From positions 62,001 through 126,000 of the forward strand of contig JASANE010003898.1 in NCBI GenBank assembly GCA_030248225.1: 64,000 nt of DNA, read 5' to 3'. The notes under the pieces were generated by a model. The model saw nothing but the letters and a program-made list of their open reading frames with translations, had not been told where the DNA came from and made no database searches. This DNA is from Trileptium ribeirensis. Lineage: Eukaryota > Nematoda > Enoplea > Enoplida > Thoracostomopsidae. The translations under genes were made by a program, and so were the position numbers. Below are positions 22,865 to 34,260 of this stretch, one piece after another. Position 1 is the first letter of the stretch. Each line of letters opens with the position of its first letter.

Positions 22865-23950
22865 TGTCGTGGTTTCGCAGGTGTTTAGGATTTTATAGGC
22901 TACGCAAGGGTTTCCGGGCACAAATCCACCTAACCGCTCTAAAAATAACCCAAAACAAAAAATCCGGGTTTCCGTTAATTTACTCATTGTACAACCCCTA
23001 TCTCACTAAATCCTAAAACCTTAAATTCTATTTTGATTTTATTATTTTAATTTGCTGTTTATTTGCATATTTTTGGTTGTTTTTAATTAGCTAAGAGACT
23101 GCTGGCTGTACTTTATCCATTATTTTTCAGTTGAGTTGGTTCGGTGTTAGTTTTCGGTCGATTGAATTACGGCGTAAAGAATTACTCTTCCTACATTGTT
23201 ATTTAATTCCAATTTCGGGTTACTTAGCTAAACTAGTAGGTGGCATTCAGTATTGTTTATGCCGACGTGTTACTGTTCGTTCCGGGAATTGGATGGCAGG
23301 TACCGTGGGTATTTTCTGAACTAGTTCTGTGGTTTTCAACAGTTCATGGTTCACTAGCCACTATAAACTGATAGGCGTAAAAGAATTGCGCGTAATTTAT
23401 AAGTATAGAAAGATTGCGAATGTTTGTTTATTGTTTTACGGATTTTGGCTACAGAAGGCTGTACTAATAGTGTTTAAGACTTCACAAGTAGGTAAAATAA
23501 CTTAGTAATCAAGTATAATTTTAGTAATAATAACTTCTCAAATAAAATATAGGACTCAGGCTTAAATGAAGCAGACATAATTGGCATAGCTTTATAAATT
23601 AATAATTATAGAGATTCGTATTCCGGGCGGGTGCGTCCGTGCTAATCTAATTACTAGAATTAAAATTCAAGGCTAACGATAAAGTAACTATATAACCTTG
23701 ATAGCGGTGCATTCCAGTTGGGTGACCGTGAAAATCTAAAAAAGGATAAGCTATCGAAGTACATCACGGTTGTGTTCCAGTCGGGCCAGCTGCGCAATCC
23801 TAACAAGAGGGACGAATAAGGAATGTATTAGATAAAAATTTAAGGTACATGTTAAGATATATAAATAATCGCACGGCTGTGTTCCAGTCGGTTGTGTTGT
23901 TTCGACCTCAAAAGAGGAACTATTATTTAAATATAACTTATTCTAATTGA
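22865..23950 (+). repeat. Long LTR of the hairpin-array family, copy A-left, 3' truncated
   Basis: It begins TGTCGTGGTTTCGC, comparable to TGTCGGGGTTCCC of the solo LTR at 58862. It then shares CCACCTAA...AAAATAACCC with 29250-29290. An AAGAA-loop hairpin, GCGTAA-AAGAA-TTGCGC, sits at 23375-23391. Loop-core repeats ATTCCAGTTGGGTG (23711), GTTCCAGTCGGGCC (near 23776) and GTTCCAGTCGG (near 23893) follow. The first lies in a CGGT...ACCG stem (23705-23728). The 3' third present in other copies is missing. Likely the 5' LTR of the element whose gag follows. Confidence 0.75.
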
Positions 23951-24210
23951 GCAGAGCGAAGCGAAGCGTTTTTATTTTCTGTCTGGGATTAAAAAGGTCG
24001 ATGTCCGTCCGTTCGTTAGTTCGTTCATTCGTTCGGTCCGACGGATCTCAAGGACCACTGAACCGATTTAAAAAACTTTTGTTTCGAAAAAACTTTTGTT
24101 TCTGAACCGATTTAAAAAAAAAACTTGTTTGAAAGCCTCTCATGTCAGAGTGTGCACCTGATATTTGGGATTAAAAAATTTTGAGTGGTTAATTAGTAAT
24201 TAGCTAATTA
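23950..24210 (+). repeat. Short dispersed repeat with a GTTCGTTC-type microsatellite
   Basis: After GAGCGAAGCGAAGCG the sequence runs through imperfect (GTTC)n at about 24008-24040, then GGTCCGACGG and CACTGAACCGATTT, which is repeated near 24100. A GTTC/GTCT microsatellite followed by an ACTGGACCGATTT-like phrase is a common arrangement in invertebrate non-autonomous repeats. The class (SINE, Helitron or other) cannot be decided here. It probably truncated the LTR to its left. Confidence 0.5.
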
Positions 24211-24523
24211 GTTAAGCTTATGCAGCTAAAATAGAGAATTTTGCAATATTTGTGTTATTTATTGTTTCGTTTCGATCAAACCATTATAGGGTTTTTGGGT
24301 CGAAGAATTCAAATATAATATTTTTACCAGTGATAAAACCCTATGCAATGTAGTTATTTGAAGAACATAAAATTGAGTACATTCGTAATGCCACAGCCAA
24401 TTCAACCCCAACCCCCAAATAATACAAAAGCCAAAATAGAAGTTATTTATATCATAGTAAGAATTATTAGACCTCATAACCAAGACGTTTCATGCAAGCC
24501 TGCTTAAATTTTAAAATAACTAA

Positions 24524-26940
24524 ATGCCACTTCAAAGAACACCACCTAGTATAATGGCGCATAGAGAATCGATGACAAAAGCAAAGACATTCGAGAACGG
24601 ACAACCATTATTAAACGAAAAGGCACAAGAGATGACAACAAACCCGAGCACAACGAAAGAACTTGAAGATACATTTCGAGTACTCGACCCAAGCACACCC
24701 GAGCCAAAAAGAAAATAACAACAAGAGTATAATTAAAGCTTTCAAGAAACGTAATGCCGAAACGGTTCAAGAAGAATAAAGCACTGACGAGTTATTTACG
24801 ACGACAGAAGTTTTGGATAAAGAAATCCGGGAAGTGATACAAAGATCGCAACATAAACCAGAAAATCTACCATTTATAAAAAACACGTAACGGTGACAAA
24901 AGAACTCCAACAATTATGCCATAGTTGGGATCAAAATGAATCGGAGATTCTACTAGCGCAACAGAGAAGAGTCGTAAAGCAAAGCCGAAGAAGAAAGAGC
25001 TTCAATTCGACAAAACCCGGCAAAACCAATTACGAACAACGTATCAAAATCAACAAAGTCAACGGCCAAAGATCGTAATCCAAGGAAAATAATACTACGG
25101 CACTTTCAGTTTGGGTCGAGTGTATATCTCGCCGAGCTACGACAGACTCGGAGCAAATACAAATGGCAATAACGACGACCTGTGATCACCAAACAGCATC
25201 GAGCATTCCAAACGGTGACAATAATCCACGACGTGCTTCAAAGGGTGACAACAAACCGCGACGTGCTTCAAACGGTGATAACAAACCGTGACAGGTGTCA
25301 AACAATAAGTGCATGAAACCAAACGCAGCCCCTATGCGACAACGAATAGCGGCTCGTTTCAAACGACGAACGCATGGAATCAAAGCGAAAGTATAGCAAC
25401 CGGTGCAATATAAAACGGAGCATACGGATGCTATGGTGCAACATCATTGGCCCCACAGTACAATCAAATACCGTTCGCTGGAAACAACTCAATGATTAAT
25501 CTGGGAGTACCATTAGCAACAGCAACGCCGTACGTATACCAAGTCCATCAACCGCATAAAGCGATGGTGACAAGGAACCAATGCAATAACGAGAGCCAAC
25601 AAAACAACGACCTAAGGGCGATGAACCAACAAGTAATCCACGTCCCGATCAACCTGGCAACTAGAGAAATGCCGAAAGCATCGAACAAGCAATTTGGTCA
25701 AGCGATTATGGTCAAAATGGAGAACGAAGTCCGAACCGTGCAAGTGCACAAAGGCGATAGCAGTTTCAAGAAATTTCATAAAGAACTGGACAAAGCGCTG
25801 GTTGAAGATGGCATTGAGGATGAGCACGAAAAACTCCGAGTCGTGAAAACAAAAATGCGTGGAAAAGTGGAAAAATGCTTGGAGGTGCTAACACTCGAGA
25901 AGGCCGCAGAACTACGTAATTACAACGAATTGGTCAAGAAATTCAAAGACAGTGACTTTTACGAATCATATGAACAAACTGCAAAGCCTACGGCAAACGG
26001 GAACGGTCAAAGATTTCGTGGATGGTTTACGAGTGTATACAGCATGACACGTAACCACGAAAGACATACCCGAGTCAATCGTTGAAGAGGTCCTCAAGTC
26101 CGCAGTAATCACATAGTTAAAGAACGAAATCCGAAATCGACTATGCGTGACAAATGGAGAGACATTCGTAACATTGATGGAGAAGGCTGAAGCAGTTGAA
26201 AGCTGGAATCAACAGATGAACCAAAGGTTACGAAGCACGAGCGACCAACGACCAAGATACAGAGAAATACAATCGAACCGACCGAATCAATCGCGCATAA
26301 ACCAAATGAGTCCAAACATCAACCAACAAATGTGGCTACCGACAGCACAAAGGCCACAAATACAATGGTGTCCACAACGGTGGAACAATCAAGCTATGCA
26401 AGTACGGCAACCACAACAACAATGCATCGTAAATATATCGATATATATATATATATCGATGATGCCGACACAGAGTTATCAAAAGTCTATTCAACCATAT
26501 TATAGACCGGTGGGAATGCAACATGCAATGCCGCAAGTAATGTTCCCGGTGCAAATTGGCAACAACAACAAAGAATGTCAATGTCGGTGGCAAACGAACA
26601 AAGATAAAATCGGTAAACGTTGACTAACCAAACACTAGCAAGGTGCAGCAATTGCAGAAACATGGGCCACAAAACAGAATGCTCTTCGAGGAAACTAGGG
26701 CAAAGTGCAGGAGGAATGCAATGGAGAATCAACAACAGAATCGAAATCGATATACTACCGATTCGAGCGAATCTACAAAATAAAAGAATGAACAATCAAC
26801 TGGCGATATCGAGTGGAGTACAGCAAAGAAAGAACATTCAAAATACCCAAGAACACCGAAGAAATAATGGCGGAATAAAAAGAAAAATTCGTAGCAGTGA
26901 ACCAAATAGATAGAACAGAAGAACGTGAACCATGTAGCTA
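24524..26940 (+). pseudogene. gag: Decayed gag of an LTR retrotransposon (gypsy-like)
   Basis: A series of A-rich frames, broken by stops at about 24716, 25076 and 26083, shows a consistent Gln/Asn/Lys-rich composition. The best preserved part is 25447-26085 (212 codons). Its C-terminal half is rich in charged helices, including KFHKELDKALVEDGIEDEHE near 25770, as in nucleocapsid-capsid regions. A single zinc-knuckle-like CSNCRNMGHKTEC near 26647 (CX2CX4HX3C, one residue shorter than the canonical spacing) follows. A retropepsin lies just downstream. The order capsid-knuckle-protease supports gag. Three 30-bp repeats (25206-25295) and a perfect AT palindrome around TCGATATATATATATATCGA (26437-26460) interrupt it. 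No RT or integrase was found downstream. The assignment to gypsy rests on order, not on close similarity. Confidence 0.6.
25206..25295. repeat. 30-bp tandem repeat, three copies
   Basis: Units near 25206, 25236 and 25266 share TTCAAA-GGTGA-AA-AA-CC-CGACG. The period is a multiple of three and lies in the gag-like region. Confidence 0.8.
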
Positions 26941-27300
26941 CCAGACGGTACTGTGTCAAGATACTACATCGACGCGTTCTTGGAAGAAAATAAGAAATTT
27001 CGAGGCCTAGTCGATACGGGGTCGCAAATAACAATTATCAATGAGGAACAATACGAAAAGTACTTTGCCAAACAAAGCTATTTGCCGCTGAAAGAAACGG
27101 CACTATGTCCGGTAGCATTCAACGGAGATTTAACAGAAACAGCGACAGGCTACTTCTTCGTACCAGTCCGCTTAGAAACGAAGCTGCGGAAGATACGATT
27201 TATTTGTAGTGCGAAACTTCTCAAAGATTGCGATGTGTGGACCAGATTTCCTAGCAGCTTTCGAATTAGCAATCCACTATCGGCAATCACTAATTGACTA
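26941..27300 (+). pseudogene. pro: Retropepsin (aspartic protease) of the same LTR element
   Basis: The frame 26953-27297 contains FRGLVDTGSQITIINEEQY (26998-27054), a canonical retropepsin active site: D-T-G-S flanked by hydrophobic residues and then I-T-I. Downstream, a VAFNGDLTETATGYFFVPV segment fits the flap and second half. The enzyme would process the Gag polyprotein. The frame ends at 27295-27297, where RT would be expected. The following sequence (27300-29200) instead holds Lys/Glu-rich frames without RT motifs, so pol is deleted or unrecognisable. The active site looks intact, but the surrounding frame is short. Confidence 0.85.
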
Positions 27301-27579
27301 TACCCACAAAACCAATTTAAAGAAATACCCCACAATTGGCGAGTAAACCAAATGGTGTCAGACCAGCAACAAGATACGATGCCAACTGAGATGTGCAGAA
27401 TTATCGAACGGACGACTAAAATTATCGAGTAGCCGCAATGGACCAAGAAGAATCCGATTCCGAAATGTCGTTGATATATATTCGAAACGGAGGTACAAGT
27501 GCATCCAACTCAAAGAGAAGATAATGATCCGACGTCAAAAGTGTAGAAGAAATAGGAACAGGCAAAGAACTAACTACCA

Positions 27580-28541
27580 ATGATGGGCGAAGGGTATTCA
27601 ATCAAAAGAAGCAATTGGAAGAACCGAGGACAACGGCAGCTGCGAAGAAAACGGAAAAGAAAAAGTCCCAAGAATGAAAAGATTTACAAAGCCAAAAGAA
27701 GGGTCAAACAAGGAACAGACCCAAAGAAGACCAAGCAAAAAAAGGATGGAACAACAACAGAAAGAAAAGAACCTATCGACCAAAATTTAACATCAATTAG
27801 CAAACATAGCGAAGAAGATGAAAAACTATTCTAAACTGTAGGCGAAATCTCGGAGGAAGAAGAAAACACCTTTCGGATTGCCGAATCAAGAAAGCCAAAC
27901 CAAGCAACCAATACCACTACACTAAAAGCTACCAAGGTTCGAATAGAGCATTTGGAAAAAACGAATCAAAGGTTGGAACAAAGCATAAAAGCAAGACACC
28001 GAAGTAAACGACAAGAGAGAACAGAACATAATATTATGGAAACTCCGAAAACCATTTCAACAACGGAAACCGCCGAAAAAGCTGGCTACCCACAGTTCAT
28101 GTAGCGTTAACAGCAATCAGTTTATCGGAACTCGCGATAACAACAGCTGTCCAGCTACCAAAACGATGGGAATCAAGCGAGATGCTGGCACACAGCGCAC
28201 GTGGCTTATCAACTCCGAAAGTGGTGGCAGCGCAAATGGCGGATCCAAAGAAAGAGTCAACAATCGGTGAACCAAAGAACAAATCAGTAATCGATGAACT
28301 AAAGAAAGAAACAACAATCGGCCAACCAAAGAAGAGTGTTATAACCGGCGAACGGAAAGATCCCGAACCAACAATCGTTGACCAAGAGAACGAATCAACA
28401 ATCGGTGACCAAAAGAATAGTTCATCAATCGTAGAACGAAAAGAAATCAAAAGAGGTCAAAAGAGAGAACTGAACAATCGGCGCATCAAAGCCTCAAGCC
28501 CAATAACGAAGAACCGGTGTGATATAGAACCGATAATTTAA
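27580..28541 (+). pseudogene. Unrecognised Lys/Glu-rich reading regions with a 27-bp repeat
   Basis: Two open stretches, 27580-27834 and 28182-28541, encode highly charged sequence with no known domain. From about 28239 to 28440 the second is built from a degenerate 27-bp (9-codon) unit such as STIGEPKNK, SVIDELKKE and TTIGQPKKS, roughly eight times. They lie downstream of the protease and could be a decayed accessory frame of the same element or simply A-rich DNA. I do not assign a function. Confidence 0.35.
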
Positions 28542-29868
28542 AACTGATCACAAACCAACGGCAACGAGGGCCGTCGACGCGAAGAACACTCGGTGGCCTC
28601 AAAACGATAACAATCAGAACAAAATACGATATATAGACGATTCGAACTAATTATTAGTCGTAAAGAACATTCAAGCGGAAAACCGGTCCAGACTAAAGAA
28701 GAACCGTCAAAACGTCAATCGTCATTGTTATTTTTGTTTGTTGTTGTATATATATTCATATTATATTTGTCTAACCATAACATTATTTTCAGACATTTTA
28801 TGTTATTTTTTGGTGGCTCCTAAATCCCAAGAAAGTCTCCCATGACAAAGAAAAAAGAAGGGTTGGAAAGAAGAATAAACCGGGAAGGATTTTGAAAGAA
28901 GGGAATGAGGTAAGGAATTTGAAAGAAAGAAATCGGGATGGAAATAGGGATCGATAAATGAAGAAAAATAAAATTGCAATTAGGAGCGTCAGTGGTAGAC
29001 GCGAATTTCAGCGAGGGGTAAATGGTTAGTAGAATGAAAAGAAAGAGGGGTCGGTAACTAATAGGAATAAAATCGGATGTTAGCATGGATGTGAGAAGCA
29101 AAGTTAAGGAATTCGGTCCGTGGTTTGCCGGGGTTCACCACCGAAAACGTCCCCCGTTAGCCTCTCCTGGGCGCTGTTTTATTTCGTTTTGGGGAAATAG
29201 AAGGCCGTCAGTTCTAGATGTTCAACCGAAGCTACACACAGGGTTTTTGGGTCCAAACCCACCTAAATACCGTAAAAATAACCCAAAACCCTATTAAAAA
29301 CGGGTTTTCAAATTTTAATCTATTACATGGCCCCTACCTCATTATTCGCTTAAATTACATATTTTCTTGTTTTCGGTTGGAGCTAATTTGTATATTGCAT
29401 CAATTTGTCTGGTTATTTAACATGTTTTATTTTTGGGTTTTATTTTTAGTTTAGTTTTCTGTAGTTCTAGAGTTCGCTGCCGATGCATATACGATTCTTT
29501 TAGTTTGATTAGTATTGGTTTTTGGCTAAAATGGCCACATAGCTACCATGATTAAGTGGTAGCTTGGGTTTATTATTGCATCAGGTTTCAGGCTTAGAGA
29601 GAGCGATACGAGTAATTGGGAACTTGAGCTTTCATATGACTTCTGTTTTTATGTTTTTATGGCTTGTAGCTCGGCTTAGAAGTTATACGCAAAAGGATTG
29701 CGTGGCACTGAACTAGTGTATGCGAAGCTTATGGCTTCCAGGGTTCGAGTGATATTTTATAGTTAAAGAAGGAGCTGACCAGTGTACAGAGCTTCACATC
29801 TAGGTGATTTAACAACAACTTAGTAGATAACCTTAGTTATAAATTCCCGGGAAATCAAAGGTATTCAG

Positions 29869-31024
29869 CAGGGAGTAACGGGAATTCCAGTTCCGGCAAA
29901 AATCGTGTTCCAGTGGCGCTTCCGGAAAAACGCAAAAACAATACCGGAACCGGAATAATTGCGGCTAAAAAATTTTGTTTGAAATTTTCGTATTTTTGTA
30001 TGATGTGTGGTCCAAAGGTATATATCTAATATATACGCAATGATCAAGTTCCAATACAACCAAACAAAAGAAAATATTAATTCAGAAAATTGCCATGTGA
30101 AACGTAAGTAGGACATGTAATTTCAGTACGAATTTTTAATCTTGACCCTGCAAGAGTTCGTTAACAATACAAAGCCGCCTTGATGCTTGTAGCAGCTATG
30201 TTACGCATTCAGATGTCTGCGGGGTATGGTAGAATCAAACATACGGCAACAGCGTATGGATTATTTAGAAATACTTAGCTGTAGGCTTGGCTAACATAAA
30301 TTGCGTCAAATACCAGCCAGTACGCTTGTAAACTTTTGTAAGTCAGTCTGCATTGAAGTAAAGTAACATGGCTGCAACGCAGCCAGCAACTGCATTCTTA
30401 GGAATGAATTGTATTTATTGAAACTGCGCGAGCAGCATAAGTTTGCGTCATTTATAACATTCCGATCAGAAAGTTATCATCATTATCTTCTGGCTGACGG
30501 GCACTCGTTGTACAACGGTAGCCTAAACAATGTCTCTGTCCATTGATCGGAAAATTATAATTTTCTTTTAGAACCAAATATATATACCAATAATTTCAAG
30601 TTGCCTACAGAACAACATCTAACAAACGTATGTGTAGTAAACGGAGATGATTGGAGACATAGCGATTGTGTTTAGTCCACGCTCCATGGAAGCATGTTTA
30701 GTTGTATGCACATTCAGTTTAACGCAATTTAGGCAAGCTGTATAGTGGAAGACATTTTTTTGCTCTTTGGATTCAAAAACCAACATATTGATCGATAAAT
30801 AAACAATTACTTGCTTCCTTAGTATCTTCAAAGTTCCAGAGAGGCGATAATTTCATCGCAATGCATTAAGTTTAATGTAAAAGTTATTTTAATACATTTT
30901 AAATCTACTGTACCTTCATTTCTTCCTTTATCTATTTTACTAAATATAAGTTTCGAAAACCAGGTTCCGGTTCCGGATCTAGTTTAAACGAGTGGTTCCG
31001 GTTCCTGGTTCCGGTTATTCCCTG
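29869..31024 (+). mobile_element. hAT-like non-autonomous element, 1156 bp, with 8-bp target duplication
   Basis: The termini are CAGGGAGTAACGGGAA and, inverted at the right, CAGGGAATAACCGGAA. They are flanked by a perfect 8-bp duplication, GTATTCAG, at 29861-29868 and 31025-31032. It is inserted in the long LTR: the matching empty site in copy A-left reads GACTCAGGCTTAAA near 23553, next to AGGCTTAAA here at 31032. No transposase is encoded. The interior is the longer relative of 3913-4541. Confidence 0.92.
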
Positions 31025-31254
31025 GTATTCAGGCTTAAAGAACTAATCCTTAGGTGTTCAGTGGCAAATAATCTAATGGAAGAGTTGTATATTAATAGAT
31101 AACTATTAGTATAATAATAATTTAGAATATAGGCCCTGTGTCGAGTGTGGATCTCCGGGGTGAGAATAGTAAATGGGTTAATTTCGTGAGAAACCCGTGG
31201 CGAGTAACGGGAGTACCATCGGACGACCAATTCTTAAGACCCCTGCTCTTCTCA

Positions 31255-31665
31255 TACCCACCGGTTGTCGCATTCCAGTCGGGTGCCGGAGGTTCGAGAG
31301 AGAAAAGGTTCAACTGGGGCGGTGTGCAGTCGTCACCACCCAGTTCTTATTTATAACGCAGTACGCATTCCAGTCGGGTGTAACTGCATTAAATAAGGAC
31401 ACAACTGGTCTAAATAAGGTTCAGGATAAGTTAGTTAAATAACAATGCTATACTCATTCCAGTCGGGTGTAATCGTACAACCTCAAAATAGGAATTACTA
31501 AAGTATCAGATAACCTAAAACTTAAATCTGTACAGCTCAAAGATACCGCAGTGCGCATTCTAGTCGGGTGTAACTGCATTAAATAAGGAACAGTATTATT
31601 GTAAATTTAAGGCAGAGATGAATGTACTTAGATAAATGTGCAGTACGCATGCCAGTCGGGTTCAA
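31255..31665 (+). repeat. Array of five hairpins with a GCATTCCAGTCGGGTG loop
   Basis: Loop cores occur at about 31270, 31366, 31451, 31556 and 31646, spaced about 85-105 bp. Three sit in GCAGT...ACTGC stems (for example 31358-31362 with 31383-31387), and one in CCGG...CCGG near 31264-31296. Each is followed by related spacer sequence such as ATTAAATAAGG. Confidence 0.8.
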
Positions 31666-32359
31666 CTGCATCAACCACTCCATAGGACTAGTTAAGTATC
31701 AATTAACCTAATACCTAAACGGTAATAGCAGAAACAAAAAGGCCAGTAGAGTATTGCTTGGTTAAGAATAGTCCTAAAGAAAGACTTGGAAACCGGCGAT
31801 AAAAGCAGCCACTGTCGAGAAAGAATTGTGCTAAAAGTGTGCCATCATTAGCGTTCTTTATTATTACTCGTTTTATAAATAAATGTTTTTATTCACGTCT
31901 TTGGATTAAAAGTGCATAGAGTTAGTCGCGCCGCAACGCCGATTAGAGTCACGCCGCCTAGCAAAAAGGGTTGACAAGCAAAAGAACGCGGACCACTTCG
32001 TTGTCTCACCGGCGAACTACTGGCCACACACCGAACCGCACATTTCTTTGGTGACGAATCCAATCCCCTTTTAAATTCCGATAGCTGTCATAAAAATTAT
32101 CATCCAACCCCACCCAATTCACGCGTAACAATATAACAGCCGTCTGCAAAACCTAAAAGGCTACCTAAATGTTTGAAATTTTATCTTACCAAAATCTCTG
32201 TCTTACTAGCTGGTATAGCTAGTAATTTTACACTTAACCTAAATATTGCAAATTAAATTTCAATTATGCTTAGCCACTAGCTGCCTGTTATATACATTTA
32301 GATCTATCGGTAGGACATTGAAGCCGATCGCATTTGAAAAACTGCACGCGGAAAAGTTT

Positions 32360-32440
32360 GGTACTGGTGGTATTCGAACCCATGGCCTCGGCCTCCCTCT
32401 CTTAGATTCGCAAACAGGCGCTCTACCTACTGTAACGATG
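32360..32440 (-). repeat. tRNA-derived SINE-like sequence with Pol III A and B boxes
   Basis: On the minus strand the sequence has an A-box-like TAGGTAGAGCGCC (complement of 32417-32429) and a B box GGTTCGAATACC (complement of 32369-32380), spaced as in a tRNA. The T-arm pairs poorly and no acceptor stem forms, so it is not a functional tRNA gene. It is most likely the head of a tRNA-derived SINE. Its body may extend to about 32540. Confidence 0.7.
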
Positions 32441-32549
32441 TGCTGCCTTGGGAACAAATTCACTCGTGTCAAGCTGGGGGACGTATTAGGTCGTGTACCC
32501 CAACCACGACTTGCCGACGCCCTTAACTCCACTCCACATTAGCTAATTT

Positions 32550-33482
32550 GTTTCTCTTATTTATTGTTTGTTGTTTACCATGTGTGCCATGCAGTGATTG
32601 TTTATTATATGTTATATCGTTGGTTGTAGATGTATACAAAGGTTTATGCATGTGTATCTATCTACGAACTATTATATATAAACAATATATTACAAGGGTG
32701 ACAATGTGTAAATGTGTTTATGACTTTATTATGTGTGCAAACTCTTGTGTACATGTGTTTGTTCCTGTATGTTCATTTAATGTAATTAGCTTGTGCTGGA
32801 ATTATTTCACAGGGTGTAGGAGCATTTTAAAAGTTAGCTAAATTTGAGGAAGTTTTACAGGAGTAACAAAAATACGAGAGTTTTATGTGAGTCTAAGCCA
32901 TAAGTTGGAAATATATCGAATTTGGGTGTAAGGGTTGGGTGCCTTAAGCATTAGGCTTACATTAGCGGATATGTGTATGTGTATCTGCTGGATTTTCGGA
33001 TAAAATCTTAAATTTTATTTATACTTAGGAATTCGGGGAAAATCATAAAAACCTATTCTCTAACGACTAATATTCACTTAGCTTTAAGAGAGAATTTTAG
33101 GGGAGTGGAACCAGAGTAAAACTTGGGAAACTTATTATGTAATTTCGATCACTTAGAGAAATTTTTTAGGGAGAAAATTGGGAGTAGACTTATAGCTCGG
33201 GTATTTAAGCGGTGGAGCAGCTAGATCAGGTCCTCAGAAGCTGCGCAATCAAGGTGAGTACGGTTCAGCCGTTTATGTGTTTAATTTGTGTAGTTTGTAA
33301 TTTGTTGTAGTTAACGGAATAAAAAGTCTGCATTATAAGTGGTGACACACTAAGACCTTAGGAATAAGCTACAGAAGCAGCATTGGAAATATCGTTGGAC
33401 AATTTTGTGTGAGTATTTGGTGGTGTTAGTTCGTGTGTAATCTACGGTGGGACTAAACACCCCTAGGACCACGTAGGCTACA
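32550..33482 (+). repeat. 5' LTR of a gypsy-like element (approximate left end)
   Basis: It shares with 43890-45110 the blocks TGTGTTTA(T/C)GACT (near 32713 and 44072), GGGTGCCTTAAG and TTACATTAGCGGA (near 32938 and 44596), and TTCTCTAAC (near 33055 and 44702). It also shares the promoter and a TG-rich upstream part. It ends GGCTACA at 33482, followed by a TGG primer-binding site. The two LTRs are strongly diverged, so the element is old. The 5' edge is not defined. TGTAACGAT at 32431 resembles the start of the other LTR but the similarity stops after about 12 bases. Confidence 0.65.
33202..33260 (+). promoter_or_regulatory. Candidate LTR promoter and splice donor
   Basis: TATTTAAG at 33202-33209 is conserved as TATTTAAG near 44829 in the other LTR. 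An AAG-GTGAGT donor-like word follows at 33251-33259, inside the presumed transcribed part of the LTR. Confidence 0.5.
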
Positions 33483-33485
33483 TTT

Positions 33486-33503
33486 TGGTGCCGCAAGCCT
33501 GGA
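33486..33503 (+). promoter_or_regulatory. Candidate primer-binding site of the gypsy-like element
   Basis: TGGTGCCGCAAGCCTGGA starts three bases after the LTR end. The matching tRNA was not identified. Confidence 0.5.
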
Positions 33504-33647
33504 GTCTCCAGCTAGGTGGGAACTACGAACAAGGGTAAACTTCAGTTGATTATATAGTCTCTGATTGGAAATAATATTGGTGAATTATTAAAAAAACTGG
33601 GGGGTAGCCCAAAGTGTTTCATGCGATTGGATGTGTACTGAAAAACA

Positions 33648-34260
33648 ATGTATTTCGATGCAAATGGGATTGGAGGGGCAGGCAAAAGACAACCTAATAT
33701 TTTCGAAGCTGAATATATCCCCCTTTATTACGGAAACTTTGGAGATGATTTTGAGGAATGGATAGGAATTTTCGAACGTGTTTCTTTTGCAAACCAGTGG
33801 CATAAGGACGATATGGCTCGTATTCTACCTGCTTTTTTACGCAGGGATGCTGCTTGGAAATGGGAAAATATGTCTTGTGAAATTAAGAAAAATTATGATC
33901 TTTTGAAAACCAATTGATTTGAAATTTTGGTACCGTATCATGGTGCACAATTGAGGAAGAGGTCGCAAAGATTTAATGAGCCAGTTGAAACTTATGCAAG
34001 AGATATTGAATATATACCTGGTTACAAAAGCTTATCCTACATTCTCCGAGGATAATAGGGATACTATTGCGATGGAAAATTTTTTGTGCGGACTGAATAA
34101 AACAATTCGGCGATTTGTGCTAACTGCCAGGCCTGAGTATTTTCAAGCGGCTATAGTTGAGGCGCGTAAGCGAGAATGTATTGAAAATTTATTATGTTTG
34201 ACTGAGGCAGAACAAGACAAAAGACTGAGACAAAATTTAAGGCCAACTGACAGTGAGTCC
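33648..34260 (+). pseudogene. gag: Gypsy-like gag (capsid), broken
   Basis: The start ATG at 33648 opens a frame with GNFGDDFEEWIGIFERVSFA (near 33740) and the spacing D-x-x-x-W-x-x-F-E...A-x-x-W, typical of Ty3/gypsy capsid N-termini. The frame stops at 33915-33917, but the same phase continues with EPVETYARDIEYI. A shift near 34020 then leads into the phase of the long frame at 33976-35499. There AYPTFSEDNRDTIAMENFL and a FLCGL-type segment match the second half of the capsid. The upstream LTR, primer-binding site and downstream protease-like region fix its role. The breaks make it non-functional. Confidence 0.75.

Larger units (their letters stand above)
29209..32138 (+). repeat. Long LTR of the hairpin-array family, copy A-right, interrupted by a hAT element
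   Basis: It aligns with the other family members at several points. They are CCCACCTAA...AAAATAACCC (29262), the hairpin ACGCAA-AAGGA-TTGCGT (29687-29703), the GGCCCTGTGTCGAGTG block (31131), five hairpins of the CCAGTCGGG type (31260-31660), the CTACTGGCCACAC block near 32019, and the terminal ATATAACA ending at 32138. A GGGGAAATAGAAGG purine run directly precedes the left end, as for a 3' LTR. GCCGT occurs both before the left end (29204-29208) and after the right end (32139-32143, after the first G), so a solo LTR is also possible. The left boundary is uncertain. Confidence 0.7.

Noticed and set aside
31255..31665. CRISPR array from regularly spaced repeats
   Set aside because: The window is eukaryotic. 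The repeats are hairpin units inside an LTR with related spacers, and no cas genes are present.
32360..32440. Functional tRNA gene
   Set aside because: A and B boxes are present, but the acceptor stem does not form and the T-stem is mismatched; a SINE head fits better.
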